The notes below the pieces were generated by a model. That model ran no database searches and had not been told where the DNA came from. It saw only the letters and a list, made by a program, of their open reading frames with translations. A stretch of 64,000 nucleotides of DNA from Streptomyces seoulensis (GTDB lineage: Bacteria > Actinomycetota > Actinomycetes > Streptomycetales > Streptomycetaceae): positions 1-64,000 of the forward strand of contig NZ_CP032230.1 in the NCBI RefSeq assembly GCF_004328625.1. Reading direction: 5' to 3'. Position 1 is the first letter of the stretch. Every line of letters starts with the position of its first letter. A program made the translations under genes and the position numbers. Below, piece by piece: positions 40,766 through 49,626 of this stretch.

Positions 40766-41245
40766 GTGACCGACATCGCCAACCCCACCGACTGGTCCGA
40801 CTACGACTTCCTGGAGTTCGAAGGCTTCGTCTCCAAGGTCGAGAACGAAGGCTTCACCTACGCCGCCGAGGAGTACAGCCCCAAGTTCGAAAGCCCCGAA
40901 CTCCAGGCCATCGCCAACGACTTCGGCAAGCTGCGCGCCTTCTACCTGGAGCACGAGCCGAAGATCGACGCCTGGTACCAGCAGGTCGGCCCGGAGCGCG
41001 CTTGCGACCTCCACAACGCCCACGTCGACGAGGAGCGCCAGCGCCGCGAGGACGCCTGCCTGTTCGGCATCCGCTGCACCGACGGCCAAGTGATCACCTG
41101 CGGTAGCGAGCAGTACCGGGATCAGCTCTCCGCCGACCTGCTAGCCCGAGAAGGCAACGGCTGGCGCGTTCCCGAAGCCCTCCTCCGCCGCGACACCCCC
41201 GGCGGCCAGTGGACCGACGAACGCCCCGCCCGCCCCGCCGCCTGA
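40766..41245 (+). CDS. Hypothetical acidic protein
   Basis: The GTG at 40766 follows CGAAAGGC and gives 159 residues. It is rich in Glu, Asp, Phe and Tyr, mostly helical (FYLEHEPKIDAWYQQVGPER). It has no cysteine motif apart from scattered Cys, and no known family. It lies just before the methyltransferase gene. Confidence 0.55.
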   Translation: MTDIANPTDWSDYDFLEFEGFVSKVENEGFTYAAEEYSPKFESPELQAIANDFGKLRAFYLEHEPKIDAWYQQVGPERACDLHNAHVDEERQRREDACLFGIRCTDGQVITCGSEQYRDQLSADLLAREGNGWRVPEALLRRDTPGGQWTDERPARPAA

Positions 41246-41293
41246 CCTGCGGTTCCGCGCCCGCACCCCACCCCAACACACCCGGAGGAAACC

Positions 41294-42295
41294 GTGAAGA
41301 TCCCGCCCGCGCTCCTCGCCACACTGAAGGACCGCGCCCACACCGACGGCAACCGGCTCACCCTCACCGGCCCCCGCCTGGACCCGCGCACCTACCAGCA
41401 GATCAACGAGATCCTTGAAGCCGTCGGCGGCCGATGGACCTCCAGCGAGGGCGCCCACCTGTTCCCCACCGACGCCGACACCGCCCTGGCCCCCGTGTAC
41501 GCCACCGGCAGCGTCGTCACCCTGCGGGAGAAGCGGCAGTCCGCCCAGTACTTCCCCACCCCGAAGCCCGTCGTCCAGCGGCTCATCGACCTCGCCAAGC
41601 TCACGCCGGGCGTGCGGGTGCTGGAGCCGTCCGCCGGCTCGGGCGCCATAGCCGGTGCCGTGACCGAGGCAGGCGCAACCGTGGACTGCATCGAGCGCGA
41701 CCCTGGCTACGCCGCCGTCCTCGCCGACGCCGGACACCAGGTGCACGCCGCCGACTTCCTCACCGTGCCCGCCGAAGCTGCCTACGACCGGGTGGTGATG
41801 AACCCGCCCTTCACCAAGGGCGCCGACATGCAGCACGTCGAGCACGCGCTCAGGTTCCTCAAGCCCGACGGGCTGCTGGTGTCGGTCATGTCATGGACAG
41901 TGACCACCGAGTCCCGCGCCACCGCGAAGTTCCGGACGCTCGTCGAAGCCCGAGGCGGCACGGTCGAGGCGGTCGGCAAGGGCGCGTTCCGGGAGTCCGG
42001 CACCGACGTGCCCACCGTCATCGTCACCATTCCCGCCACCCGGCCGGCCGATGCGCAGCCCACCACCTGGCCCACCCGCAAGACGCCGCCGGCCACGGAG
42101 TCAGAGTTCGAGGACCCGGCCGCTATCGCTGCCGAGATCATCGCCAGCCTGAAGGAAGCCACCGCCCAGTTCGAGAAGGTGGCCGCCGCCCTCGAACGGC
42201 CCGCACCGCCAACCCCGGCCCGCCCGGTGGACGTTGTGCCGCTTCCCCAGCGCACGCAGGACCAGCTGTTCTTCGACTTCGACGGCGCCGCGTAG
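41294..42295 (+). CDS. DNA N6-adenine methyltransferase-like protein
   Basis: The GTG at 41294 has GGAGGAAACC upstream and gives 333 residues. Motif I is VLEPSAGSGAIA (~residues 105-116) and motif IV NPPF (~173-176), the gamma-type order of SAM-dependent adenine methyltransferases. The C-terminus is Pro-rich with a helical tail, and there is no restriction partner beside it. It may methylate the element's DNA to evade restriction or to mark origins (inference). Confidence 0.85.
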   Translation: MKIPPALLATLKDRAHTDGNRLTLTGPRLDPRTYQQINEILEAVGGRWTSSEGAHLFPTDADTALAPVYATGSVVTLREKRQSAQYFPTPKPVVQRLIDLAKLTPGVRVLEPSAGSGAIAGAVTEAGATVDCIERDPGYAAVLADAGHQVHAADFLTVPAEAAYDRVVMNPPFTKGADMQHVEHALRFLKPDGLLVSVMSWTVTTESRATAKFRTLVEARGGTVEAVGKGAFRESGTDVPTVIVTIPATRPADAQPTTWPTRKTPPATESEFEDPAAIAAEIIASLKEATAQFEKVAAALERPAPPTPARPVDVVPLPQRTQDQLFFDFDGAA

Positions 42296-42392
42296 TCGCG
42301 CCCCGGGGACTGCACCCCATGACCCGCGCACGGCTCGGCGGTGGAGCTATCACCGCCGAGCCGGCAGCCGAAACCCTACGACTGGAGACCAC

Positions 42393-43679
42393 GTGAACCA
42401 CACCGACCCGACCGCCCGGCCGCCGCTTCTCGCTGCTGCCCTCGCCCTGGAGTTGGACCGGGATGCTGCGTCCACCGGGGAAAGCGCTGATTACTGGCGC
42501 GGTATGACGCGAGCCGTGGAGCTGCTGCGCATCCTGAACCAGGACGAGCCTGCCGCGCCTGTGCTGGTGTCCCCGCCGCCGGACCACGCCCCCCTCCGAG
42601 ACCGTGTGGCTGCGGCTGCGCGCACGGTGTCGCTGCGCCTGGGCCCGAACGCGCTGGCTATGGCCGAGCGTGGGGAACCGATCATCCTGTCTGGCGGCGA
42701 GGCCGACATGGTGGCCGACGCGGTCCTGGCGGTGCTGCCCGAGTCGGGCCGGGCCGCCACCCTGCTCGACGCAGCCGAGGCGATCGACGCCGAGACCCGA
42801 CAGTTGAAGGCCGATGGTGTGCTGGAGCCGGACAAGTTCCGTCCGTGCCGGGACGTAGCCGAGCAGCTGCGCCGTCTGGCCGCCGAGGCGCCCACCTGCA
42901 CGCCTGGCCAGCCGTGCAACGCCGCCGTGATGCATCGCCTCGGCAACCTGGCCACAACCCACGGCCCGCACCTGTGGGTCGTGCAGCCGGGCATGGACCC
43001 CGTCCGCTGCCCCGGTACACCGATGCCGCAGTCTGAGGCGGGGGAGGCGCCCACTGTCACCTCCAACACTGATGGTGGTGTGATCCTGCACCTGCCGGAG
43101 ATCACGCACCTGGACACCCAGGTGTGGTCCGTCGACATCGGCCTCACCCCCGAGGGGCTGGCCGCGCTCCGGGCCGTGCTGAACGGAGCCGAGGCACCCC
43201 AGCCCGACACCGAGGCGCGGCCCCGGCAGGCGTCGTGGCGTGTCGAGACCTATGACCCCGATGCGGGCGAGTGGGCGCCTGGGAGCCACTTCCTGTGCCG
43301 GGAGGCTGCTGTCGAGCGGCGGGACACCGCGACTGAGCGCGCCCCCCGGTGGGCGGACGACACCCCGGTTCAGCGGCGGATCGTCCGGGAGACGACCACC
43401 TACAGCGTGGAGCCGCCCAGCACTGGCGTGCCGACGTTGCTGCAGCTCGCTGATGCCGACCCCGAATACAGGGAGGTGCTGCTGAAGCGCGGCGACGAGA
43501 TGACCGCCGTGTCCCAGCCTGCGGCAGACGGCGGCGAGGAGACGCCGCTCACGGTCACCACCCACCCGACCCGCTGCTGGCCGTGCATGACCGACGACTG
43601 CCCCACCGGGCCGCACCAGGTCGACGACATGCCGGACGTGGCCTGCGGCTGCGGATGCGTCAGCGAGGGGACGCGATGA
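42393..43679 (+). CDS. Hypothetical modular protein
   Basis: The GTG at 42393 (GGAGACCAC upstream) gives 428 residues. The N-terminal ~130 residues are helical, with [20 protein letters not shown] in the centre. A beta-rich middle follows, then a cysteine-rich C-terminus ([12 protein letters not shown] and CGCGCV), probably zinc-binding. No family is recognised. Its stop overlaps the following DUF2493 gene. Confidence 0.55.
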   Translation: MNHTDPTARPPLLAAALALELDRDAASTGESADYWRGMTRAVELLRILNQDEPAAPVLVSPPPDHAPLRDRVAAAARTVSLRLGPNALAMAERGEPIILSGGEADMVADAVLAVLPESGRAATLLDAAEAIDAETRQLKADGVLEPDKFRPCRDVAEQLRRLAAEAPTCTPGQPCNAAVMHRLGNLATTHGPHLWVVQPGMDPVRCPGTPMPQSEAGEAPTVTSNTDGGVILHLPEITHLDTQVWSVDIGLTPEGLAALRAVLNGAEAPQPDTEARPRQASWRVETYDPDAGEWAPGSHFLCREAAVERRDTATERAPRWADDTPVQRRIVRETTTYSVEPPSTGVPTLLQLADADPEYREVLLKRGDEMTAVSQPAADGGEETPLTVTTHPTRCWPCMTDDCPTGPHQVDDMPDVACGCGCVSEGTR

Positions 43680-44056
43680 CCCCCTACCGCGTCCTCGTCA
43701 CCGGCTCGCGCACGTGGACCGATGTGGGCGCCGTCCAGCGGGCGCTCGCTCGAGCCGCCGAAGGTGTGCCCGCCGGCCGGGAGCTGGTCGTGGTTCACGG
43801 TGACTGTCCGCGTGGTGCTGACGCGATGGCCGATCTGTGGGCTCGCCAGTGCGGCGCCACCATCGAGCGGCATGCTGCGGACTGGCGACCCAACGGTGTC
43901 TTCGACCGAGCGGCTGGCCCGCGCCGCAACGCCCGCATGGTCAGCCTCGGTGCCGACCTGTGCCTGGCGTTCATCCGTGACGGCAGCCGGGGCGCCACAC
44001 ACTGCGCCGACCTCGCCGAGAAGGCGGGCATCCCCGTCCGCCGCTACACCGCCTGA
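43676..44056 (+). CDS. DUF2493/SLOG family protein (YspA-like)
   Basis: The ATG at 43676 overlaps the previous stop. The 126 residues have the SLOG signature: [12 protein letters not shown] at the N-terminus, [34 protein letters not shown] and GIPVRRY. SLOG proteins bind nucleotide-derived ligands and some act in phage defence signalling. Here the role is unknown, and no effector gene is adjacent. Confidence 0.82.
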   Translation: MTPYRVLVTGSRTWTDVGAVQRALARAAEGVPAGRELVVVHGDCPRGADAMADLWARQCGATIERHAADWRPNGVFDRAAGPRRNARMVSLGADLCLAFIRDGSRGATHCADLAEKAGIPVRRYTA

Positions 44057-44102
44057 CCACCCACACCTCCAGCGCGCGGCGCTCCGACAGATAGGAAACC
44101 TT

Positions 44103-44435
44103 ATGAAAGGTCCCCGCAGCGACAACCTCGCCGTCTCCCGGGCCGTCGGCGCCAACGTTGCCGCACTACGCAGAACGCGCGGCATCTCCCAGCGCACGCT
44201 CGCCAGCACCACGGAACAGACAGGCAAGTCAGTCGGGTTCAGCACCATCTGCCGCATGGAGAAGGCCGCCGCACCCGGTGCCGCCCCCGTAGCGGTCTAC
44301 GTTGACGATGTCGTCTCCCTAGCCGCCGCCCTCGGCGTCACCGTTCAGCAGCTCATCACCACGCCCAATTGCAACGCCTGCATGGACAGCCCGCCGCCCG
44401 GATTCGCCTGTCGCACCTGCGGAGCCACCGCCTAA
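44103..44435 (+). CDS. XRE-type regulator with zinc motif
   Basis: The ATG at 44103 (GAAACC upstream) gives 110 residues. The helix-turn-helix is within residues 12-45 (ANVAALRRTRGISQRTLAST), and the C-terminus has CNACMDSPPPGFACRTC, a four-cysteine site. It probably regulates neighbouring plasmid genes. Confidence 0.75.
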   Translation: MKGPRSDNLAVSRAVGANVAALRRTRGISQRTLASTTEQTGKSVGFSTICRMEKAAAPGAAPVAVYVDDVVSLAAALGVTVQQLITTPNCNACMDSPPPGFACRTCGATA

Positions 44436-44516
44436 CCCCGCCCCTGTGGCCGCCTCCTTGTGCTCGGGGGCGGCCCCTGACCGGAAGGACTCCGATGACC
44501 CCCGCCGACTACGACT

Positions 44517-44702
44517 GTGACCCCCCAAGCCCTCGCATGGGCGTTCGCCAAAGTGCAGGCGTACATCGACCGGCTTGCCGACTTCGAACAGCAAGCCAAA
44601 GCAACACGTGACCACGGTCACGCCCGTTGTGGGCCTGCGGACCAGACGAAACCCCCCACCCCCGAGACAGTAGAAGCAACACACCCAAGGAGAACCCCAT
44701 GA
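44517..44702 (+). CDS. Small hypothetical protein
   Basis: This is a 61-residue frame from a GTG with text ALAWAFAKVQAYIDRLADFE, a plausible helix. An alternative short frame begins at an ATG at 44495. The stop overlaps the next ATG by 4 nt. No motif. Confidence 0.42.
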   Translation: MTPQALAWAFAKVQAYIDRLADFEQQAKATRDHGHARCGPADQTKPPTPETVEATHPRRTP

Positions 44703-44905
44703 GCAAGGACATGACCATCGCCGAGATCGTCGCCATGGCCAAGGCTGAGGCCGCCAAGCACCCCAACCGTGACACCGACAGCCCCCGCAACATCAACATC
44801 GGAGTCCTCCACGGCGGGCAGCACGTCAGCAACGTCACCATCACCGGCGACTACATCCCCAACAACAAGACCGGCAAGAGCAGCAAGAAGGGGAAGAAGG
44901 CATGA
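44699..44905 (+). CDS. Small basic hypothetical protein
   Basis: The ATG at 44699 with CAAGGAG gives 68 residues, starting MSKDMTIAEIVAMAKAEAAK and ending KSSKKGKKA. The Lys-rich tail may bind DNA or RNA. It overlaps the next gene by 4 nt. Confidence 0.6.
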   Translation: MSKDMTIAEIVAMAKAEAAKHPNRDTDSPRNINIGVLHGGQHVSNVTITGDYIPNNKTGKSSKKGKKA

Positions 44906-45351
44906 CCGCTGCCGCGTTCGCCGCCACCTACGCCGCCCTCACCGCCGCCCACGAAGTCGGCGACCATTGGACTCAAGTCGACGCCCAGGCTGCCGCCAAG
45001 GGACTACCGAACCGTGACGGCGCCCTCGCCTGCACCGAGCACGTCCTCACCTACACAGCCACCCAGGCCGCCGCCCTGTACGCCATCCACCGGGCCACCG
45101 GATTAAGACTGTCGTGGAGGCGGGCCGCCCTCGGGCTTGCCGTGTCCGCGGTCACGCACTACATCGCGGACCGGCAGGGCGGCCACTGGCAGGACAAACA
45201 GCCGCGCGGCATCGTCCGCCTCGCCGCCGCCACCGGGCACGCAGAATGGCTAGAGCGAGACCCGAACGCCGGGTACCTGATGGACCAGGCATGGCATAAG
45301 GGCTGGATCTTCATGGCCGCCCTGGTTGTCGCGGGCGGGCGTGAGCAGTGA
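44902..45351 (+). CDS. Membrane protein, DUF3307-like
   Basis: This protein has 149 residues. HEVGDHWTQ near the N-terminus, LACTEHVLTYTATQAAALYA, and AALGLAVSAVTHYIADRQ match the H-x-x-G-D...H...H-x-x-x-D pattern of DUF3307 membrane proteins. Three or four hydrophobic segments are present. Function is unknown in the family; it overlaps both neighbours. Confidence 0.58.
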   Translation: MTAAAFAATYAALTAAHEVGDHWTQVDAQAAAKGLPNRDGALACTEHVLTYTATQAAALYAIHRATGLRLSWRRAALGLAVSAVTHYIADRQGGHWQDKQPRGIVRLAAATGHAEWLERDPNAGYLMDQAWHKGWIFMAALVVAGGREQ

Positions 45352-45587
45352 ACGAGCCGACCGAGGAGGACCCGCACGCCTACCTCTCCTACCTCATGAC
45401 CGACGGGCAAGAGCAGGCGTGGGCCCGGCTCTACCGAGAGGCTGCCGAGTGGAAGCATGACAGGCGGTGGGAGCCGCCCAAGAAGTACGGGCTGCGGGCG
45501 GACGACTGGCCGCTCCCCGGCAAGGTCGTAGAGCCGGAGCCCTTCCGCCTCCGCCTCATCGCATCGGGCGGCGAGAGGCTCATCTGA
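45348..45587 (+). CDS. Hypothetical protein
   Basis: The GTG at 45348 overlaps the previous stop and gives 79 residues, acidic and Trp/Tyr-containing (WARLYREAAEWKHDRRWEPP). It is the last gene of this plus-strand run. No family. Confidence 0.55.
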   Translation: MNEPTEEDPHAYLSYLMTDGQEQAWARLYREAAEWKHDRRWEPPKKYGLRADDWPLPGKVVEPEPFRLRLIASGGERLI

Positions 45588-45600
45588 GGGCAACACACCA

Positions 45601-45637
45601 CGGTGCCCCCGCCTGACGGAAACAGGCGGGGGCACCG
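45601..45637 (+). terminator. Strong terminator ending plus-strand operon
   Basis: Perfect 15-bp arms CGGTGCCCCCGCCTG and CAGGCGGGGGCACCG with a 7-nt loop lie 13 nt after the stop codon. Confidence 0.85.
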
Positions 45638-46097
45638 TCATGCAGACTACCCGGCACGCGCAGGCAGGCCGGAAAGGCATCAGGCGGGCCGGGATGGCGC
45701 GGGTGTGCTGGCGGCCGGTGTCGGGGCCCCTGGTGTAGGGCGGGAGGACACCGGCCGCAGTCAGACACGTTGCGAAGCAACCAGTAGGGGGCCGGTCCGA
45801 TTGCCGCGCTGCGATTCCCCATAGGGAAACGGCTACCGAAACCGGTTACCCACCCGGTTTACCCGCAGACCCCCACCCGAGAAGCACCCCGACAGTAATT
45901 CGAACACCGCCACAGCACCCACAACCCCAGACAAGAGCCAGCACACGATCCCCAACAACCTGGCAGGCCAGGACCGCGCACACCGATGATGCACCGGACA
46001 ACTACCCGTTTTCCACGGAAGATTTTGAGGGGTAAACCTATGCTCACTACCTACACTTGACTCTTAGTCAACTCGCCTATCGGGGGGATACCGCAAA
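45638..46097. other. Intergenic region upstream of XRE/MmyB-type regulator
   Basis: This 460-bp stretch has no convincing gene. It holds an AACCGGTT-type direct repeat around 45840-45860, a TAGGGAAA-N17-TACCCA motif near 45825, and an AT-richer segment at 46020-46075. An inverted repeat (TTGACT-CTT-AGTCAA, 46057-46071) lies 27 nt before the regulator's GTG, probably its operator. Confidence 0.55.
46057..46071 (+). promoter_or_regulatory. Operator-like inverted repeat before XRE regulator
   Basis: TTGACT-CTT-AGTCAA is a perfect 6-bp inverted repeat. TTGACT could double as a -35. An autoregulatory site for the adjacent XRE protein is likely. Confidence 0.5.
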
Positions 46098-46913
46098 GTG
46101 AACAAGGACGCACTTAAAAAGTTCCTCAAGGAACGGCGCGACGGTATAGCACCCGAATCCCTCGGCCTTACCCGGCCCGCCGCACGACAGGGACGCCGCT
46201 CCCTCGGCCTCGCCCAGGACCAGGTCGACGAACTCCTGAACCGGGCCCGCAACACCTACCAGAAGCTCGAAGCCGGCCGGTACAAGAACCCGCCCGTCGA
46301 CCTGCTCCGCGACATCGCCTGCCTCTACCAGCTCAACGAGCAGGAGTGGACCGCGCTGTGCCGGTACGCCCGCGGCGAGGACCCGCCCACACCCCTCTAC
46401 GACACCACCGGCTATGCCGTACCCGCGGCCTGGGAGGACGCCGTCACCCGGGTCGTCGCCCCCGCCTACGTCACCGACGCCTCCTGGACCGTCCTCGCCC
46501 ACAACCAGCCGTTTGAGGACCTGTTCATCAGGGAGCCGCCAGCGAACACCATGCGGTGGATGCTCGTCTCTGGGAGGGAGCAACTCATCGACTGGGAAGG
46601 CGCGTGGGCGCCGCTCGTCATGCCCCAGCTCAAAGCGGCTCTCGCCCAACGCCCCCAGGATCAGGTCCTCCGCGGGATCGAAACCGACGTCTGCGCCGAC
46701 CCGGCATCCAGAGCCCTGTACGAGAAGGGTGGGGCGTCGATTCACCCGGACGGGCATGAACGGCCGATCCGGCACGCCGTGGAGGGCGATGGCTGGGTGA
46801 CGATGTGCGCGGCGCAGCCCATGGCCTCCCCCGGCGCCCGGTTCATGATCCTCATTTTTCGGCCGGACACCCAGCCCCCCATGGACCGGCCGCCGCTCCT
46901 GAAAGCCCCCTGA
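46098..46913 (+). CDS. XRE-family regulator with MmyB-type ligand domain
   Basis: The GTG at 46098 gives 271 residues. The helix-turn-helix spans residues ~25-85 (GRRSLGLAQDQVDELLNRAR and NTYQKLEAGRYKNPPVDLL). The C-terminal domain, with SWTVLAHNQPFEDLF and NTMRWMLVSGREQLIDWEG, matches the MmyB-like ligand-binding domain of actinobacterial regulators. Such proteins often control nearby specialised-metabolism genes. The next gene is a type III polyketide synthase, a natural target. Confidence 0.87.
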   Translation: MNKDALKKFLKERRDGIAPESLGLTRPAARQGRRSLGLAQDQVDELLNRARNTYQKLEAGRYKNPPVDLLRDIACLYQLNEQEWTALCRYARGEDPPTPLYDTTGYAVPAAWEDAVTRVVAPAYVTDASWTVLAHNQPFEDLFIREPPANTMRWMLVSGREQLIDWEGAWAPLVMPQLKAALAQRPQDQVLRGIETDVCADPASRALYEKGGASIHPDGHERPIRHAVEGDGWVTMCAAQPMASPGARFMILIFRPDTQPPMDRPPLLKAP

Positions 46914-46976
46914 GCAGCCAGTCCACCCATCTATGCCCCGATTCGACGGGCAGTCGGGCACCATGCCAGTACGGCA

Positions 46977-47008
46977 GAGGGAAACGTTCAAGCCATCTGC
47001 CGTACTTT
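46977..47008 (+). promoter_or_regulatory. GAGGGAAA-N18-TACTTT promoter-like motif (type III PKS)
   Basis: GAGGGAAA (46977-46984) and TACTTT (47003-47008) are 18 nt apart, 36 nt before the synthase ATG at 47045. Confidence 0.5.
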
Positions 47009-47044
47009 GACCGGACCAGGTCACGTGTGTCCAAGGGGGGACCC

Positions 47045-48091
47045 ATGCCCGTCCGTATCAGCCAGCCCGTCACCATCCTCGCCGCCCACAAAGTCACGAC
47101 CGCGGAGATAGCCGACGACATCCGCGCCCACCACCCGGACCATCCGCGGCTCGGCGCGATCCTCCGCGTCATCGACAACTGCGGCGTCGACTCCCGCTAC
47201 TTCACGCAGCCGCTCACCGCGGACACCATCACCGGCACCGCCCCCATCGCCGACCGTGTCCGCCGCGCGTTCGCCGACGGCCTGGCCATGGCCGAGCAGG
47301 CCGCCCGCCGCATCCTCGACGAGCAGGGCCTCCAACCCGCAGACGTCACCGGGCTCATCACCACACACGCCACCGGCTGGGCCGTCCCCAACCTGGACGT
47401 CCACCTGGTGCACCGGCTCGGCCTCAGCCCGACCATCCGCCGCACCGCCCTCACCACCACAGCCTGCGCCGGCGGAGCCCACGCCCTCATCCGCGCCACC
47501 GAGCAAGCCCTCCTGCACCCCGGCTCCCACGTCCTCGTCGTCGCCGCCGAAGTCCTCTCCACCTCCTACAACCATGCCGACACCGGCATCGAGCACATGA
47601 TCTACAAAGCCCTGTTCGGGGACTCCGCGGCCGCGACCATCGTGTCCTCCGACCCGCACGGCCCCGGCCTCCAGGTCGACGCTGACGGCTTGTTCGAGTA
47701 CGCCATGCCAGGCTCACTGGACTACTACGCCGGCCGCATCGACAGCACCGGCCTCCACTTCGACTCCACGAAGCAAGCCTCCGGCGGCGCGAAGCAGGCG
47801 ATGCCCGCCGTCATCGACTGGCTCGACGGCCGCACCGTCGACACACCCGTCATCCACCCCGGCTCCCGGCCGATCATCCTCGACACCGCGACCGCGCTCG
47901 GCATGACCGAGCACGATGCACGGCACTCCCTGGACACCCTCACCACCGAAGGCAACCTGGGTGGGGTAGCCGTACTCCGGGTCCTGGAACGCACCCACGA
48001 CGACCCGCCCGCCGCCGGGGCGCAGGCACTGGTGGTGGCGTACGGGCCAGGATTCACCGTGTCCGCCCTCCACGGCGCCTGGACCAACTGA
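47045..48091 (+). CDS. Type III polyketide synthase (chalcone synthase-like)
   Basis: The ATG at 47045 follows AAGGGGGG and gives 348 residues, normal for the family. The Cys-His-Asn triad is visible: Cys141 in TTTACAGGAHAL, His271 in VIHPGSRP and Asn304 in TEGNLGG. His-Asn spacing is 33, as in plant CHS. GDSAAA and GPGFT motifs are in place. It would condense malonyl-CoA units on an acyl starter to a pyrone or quinone precursor; the product cannot be told. It is cargo, unrelated to phage growth, beside an XRE regulator. Confidence 0.9.
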   Translation: MPVRISQPVTILAAHKVTTAEIADDIRAHHPDHPRLGAILRVIDNCGVDSRYFTQPLTADTITGTAPIADRVRRAFADGLAMAEQAARRILDEQGLQPADVTGLITTHATGWAVPNLDVHLVHRLGLSPTIRRTALTTTACAGGAHALIRATEQALLHPGSHVLVVAAEVLSTSYNHADTGIEHMIYKALFGDSAAATIVSSDPHGPGLQVDADGLFEYAMPGSLDYYAGRIDSTGLHFDSTKQASGGAKQAMPAVIDWLDGRTVDTPVIHPGSRPIILDTATALGMTEHDARHSLDTLTTEGNLGGVAVLRVLERTHDDPPAAGAQALVVAYGPGFTVSALHGAWTN

Positions 48092-48141
48092 GGTAGCCAG
48101 CCTGGCGCGCTGCCTGGCGGCATGCGCGCCGGCATCCAGCG

Positions 48142-48173
48142 GAGGGAACAACCGGCCGGATCAGCGGCACCGT
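48142..48173 (+). promoter_or_regulatory. GAGGGAAC-N18-CACCGT promoter-like motif
   Basis: GAGGGAAC (48142-48149) and CACCGT (48168-48173) are 18 nt apart, only 6 nt before the ATG at 48180. Confidence 0.45.
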
Positions 48174-48179
48174 AGAGGC

Positions 48180-48602
48180 ATGACCACGCCCCCGCCCCAG
48201 GCCATCATCCACCGCATAGAACTTCCCATCGACGACCGCCCCCACGGCATCGACCTCACCGGCGAGATCCTCCACACCGCCATCCGCCGCCCCAACGTCG
48301 TGGACGTCTGGTACCAGGCCCGCCCAGCCGGCATGGACCCGATGCGGCGCAGCTTCCAAGTCGTCGGCACCGGCCAGCCCATCCCCACCCACCTCGGCTT
48401 CTACATCCATGCCGGCTACAAGGGCACCGCGATCACTCCCGACGGGCAACTGGTGTGGCACGTCCTCGAGAACTGGTGCCCGCACCCGAACATCGTCGAG
48501 ACCACCGAACTGCGGGACAAGCCCGGCTATGGCACTGGCATCTGCGAGTGCTGCCCTGTCGTCCTCCGTGGTGATGGCAACGGCGGCTGGCTGCCGATCT
48601 GA
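48180..48602 (+). CDS. Conserved actinophage-type hypothetical protein
   Basis: This 140-residue protein begins MTTPPPQAIIHRIELPIDDR and contains RSFQVVGTGQPIPTHLGFYI and VWHVLENWCP. Similar proteins occur in actinobacterial phages and plasmids (DUF7352-like pattern, uncertain). CECC near the C-terminus may bind metal. Function unknown. Confidence 0.6.
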   Translation: MTTPPPQAIIHRIELPIDDRPHGIDLTGEILHTAIRRPNVVDVWYQARPAGMDPMRRSFQVVGTGQPIPTHLGFYIHAGYKGTAITPDGQLVWHVLENWCPHPNIVETTELRDKPGYGTGICECCPVVLRGDGNGGWLPI

Positions 48603-48605
48603 GCA

Positions 48606-48637
48606 GAGGGAACACGGCGGCGTTTCGTGCCCACACT
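48606..48637 (+). promoter_or_regulatory. GAGGGAAC-N18-CACACT promoter-like motif (metalloprotease)
   Basis: GAGGGAAC (48606-48613) and CACACT (48632-48637) are 18 nt apart, 7 nt before the protease ATG. It begins 4 nt after the previous gene's stop. Confidence 0.45.
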
Positions 48638-48644
48638 GAAGGGC

Positions 48645-49409
48645 ATGCCTCAGCCCAAACCCGCACGAATACGCCGCACCCTCACCGCCCTCACGGCAGC
48701 CGACCTCACCGCGGCCGCGCTGCTCCTCGCCTCCGCCACCGACACCCGCGCCGCCACCACCACACCCGTCTACAAGGGCACCGGCTGGAAAGCGGAGACC
48801 GGCAGCGGCATCTTCAGCCTCTCGCCCGACCCATACACGATCGTCTTCGCCGACACCACAGCCCGGACCAAGCTCACCAGCTACCTGACAGCGCCGGCCG
48901 CGCAGGTCACCGGCAGCGTCGGTGTCCCCGTCACCGTGTCGACCAGCCTCGACACCACACCCACCAGCGCCTGTCCGGCCCGGCACCGCATCGTCGTCCA
49001 CTACCTGTACCGGCCCATGAACGTGAGCGGCATGAGCCAGGCCCTGCCCTGCCACAACACCGGTGACGGCTCCGCGTGGGGCGGCCACATCCTGATGGAC
49101 TCGGAGTACTGGACGTCCAGCACGTGGTTCTCCACGAACGTCACCACGAACGAAGCCCGCCGCAAGGACGCCGTCACCCACGAACTCGGGCACATCCTCG
49201 GCTTGGACCACCCCAACACCGACCTGGACAAGGACGGAGTGGTGGAGAACGGCGAGTGCGTGAAGTCCACGGCCGGCCGCAAGCCGATCCTGTGCTCACC
49301 GAACCGTGGAGTCCCGGCCGCCACGGACGGCGGCAGGTTCACCACGGAGTACGACCTACCCGGCCTGCGGCAGATGCTCGCCAACTACTACCTACGGCAG
49401 ACCACGTAA
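48645..49409 (+). CDS. Secreted zinc metalloprotease (metzincin)
   Basis: The ATG at 48645 gives 254 residues. A basic start and hydrophobic stretch (LTAADLTAAALLLAS) form a signal peptide, probably cut near residue 36. The catalytic motif HELGHILGLDH is at 179-189, the HExxHxxGxxH zinc site of metzincins, with a following Met-turn candidate not obvious. It is likely exported; the substrate is unknown. With the type III PKS it forms cargo that could alter the host's extracellular environment. Confidence 0.85.
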   Translation: MPQPKPARIRRTLTALTAADLTAAALLLASATDTRAATTTPVYKGTGWKAETGSGIFSLSPDPYTIVFADTTARTKLTSYLTAPAAQVTGSVGVPVTVSTSLDTTPTSACPARHRIVVHYLYRPMNVSGMSQALPCHNTGDGSAWGGHILMDSEYWTSSTWFSTNVTTNEARRKDAVTHELGHILGLDHPNTDLDKDGVVENGECVKSTAGRKPILCSPNRGVPAATDGGRFTTEYDLPGLRQMLANYYLRQTT

Positions 49410-49626
49410 CCCAAGGAGCGTTGTCAGACCGGCATGCCACACTGGATACGCGCGCTGATCCCGGCCTCCTTGCCGGAGGTAGGCGTGAGATCAACCCGGT
49501 GGGGGTGGCCCCGGCCACCCACCGATCGGCACCGGGCCTTCGCTGGCCTAGCTAGCCAGTGTTCGCCTTCCGCCCTGCCACGCACGTCCCCCGTCGTGGC
49601 AGGGCGGACGTACGTTCCGGCCCGGT
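49410..49626. other. Intergenic region between protease and DUF6233 gene
   Basis: No gene. It contains CGGTGGG/CCCACCG and other GC-rich arms near 49497-49522 and the strong bidirectional hairpin at 49570-49607, so it separates two converging transcripts. Confidence 0.6.
49570..49607. terminator. Bidirectional terminator between convergent genes
   Basis: CCGCCCTGCCACG (49570-49582) and CGTGGCAGGGCGG (49595-49607) form a perfect 13-bp stem with a 12-nt loop. Confidence 0.8.
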
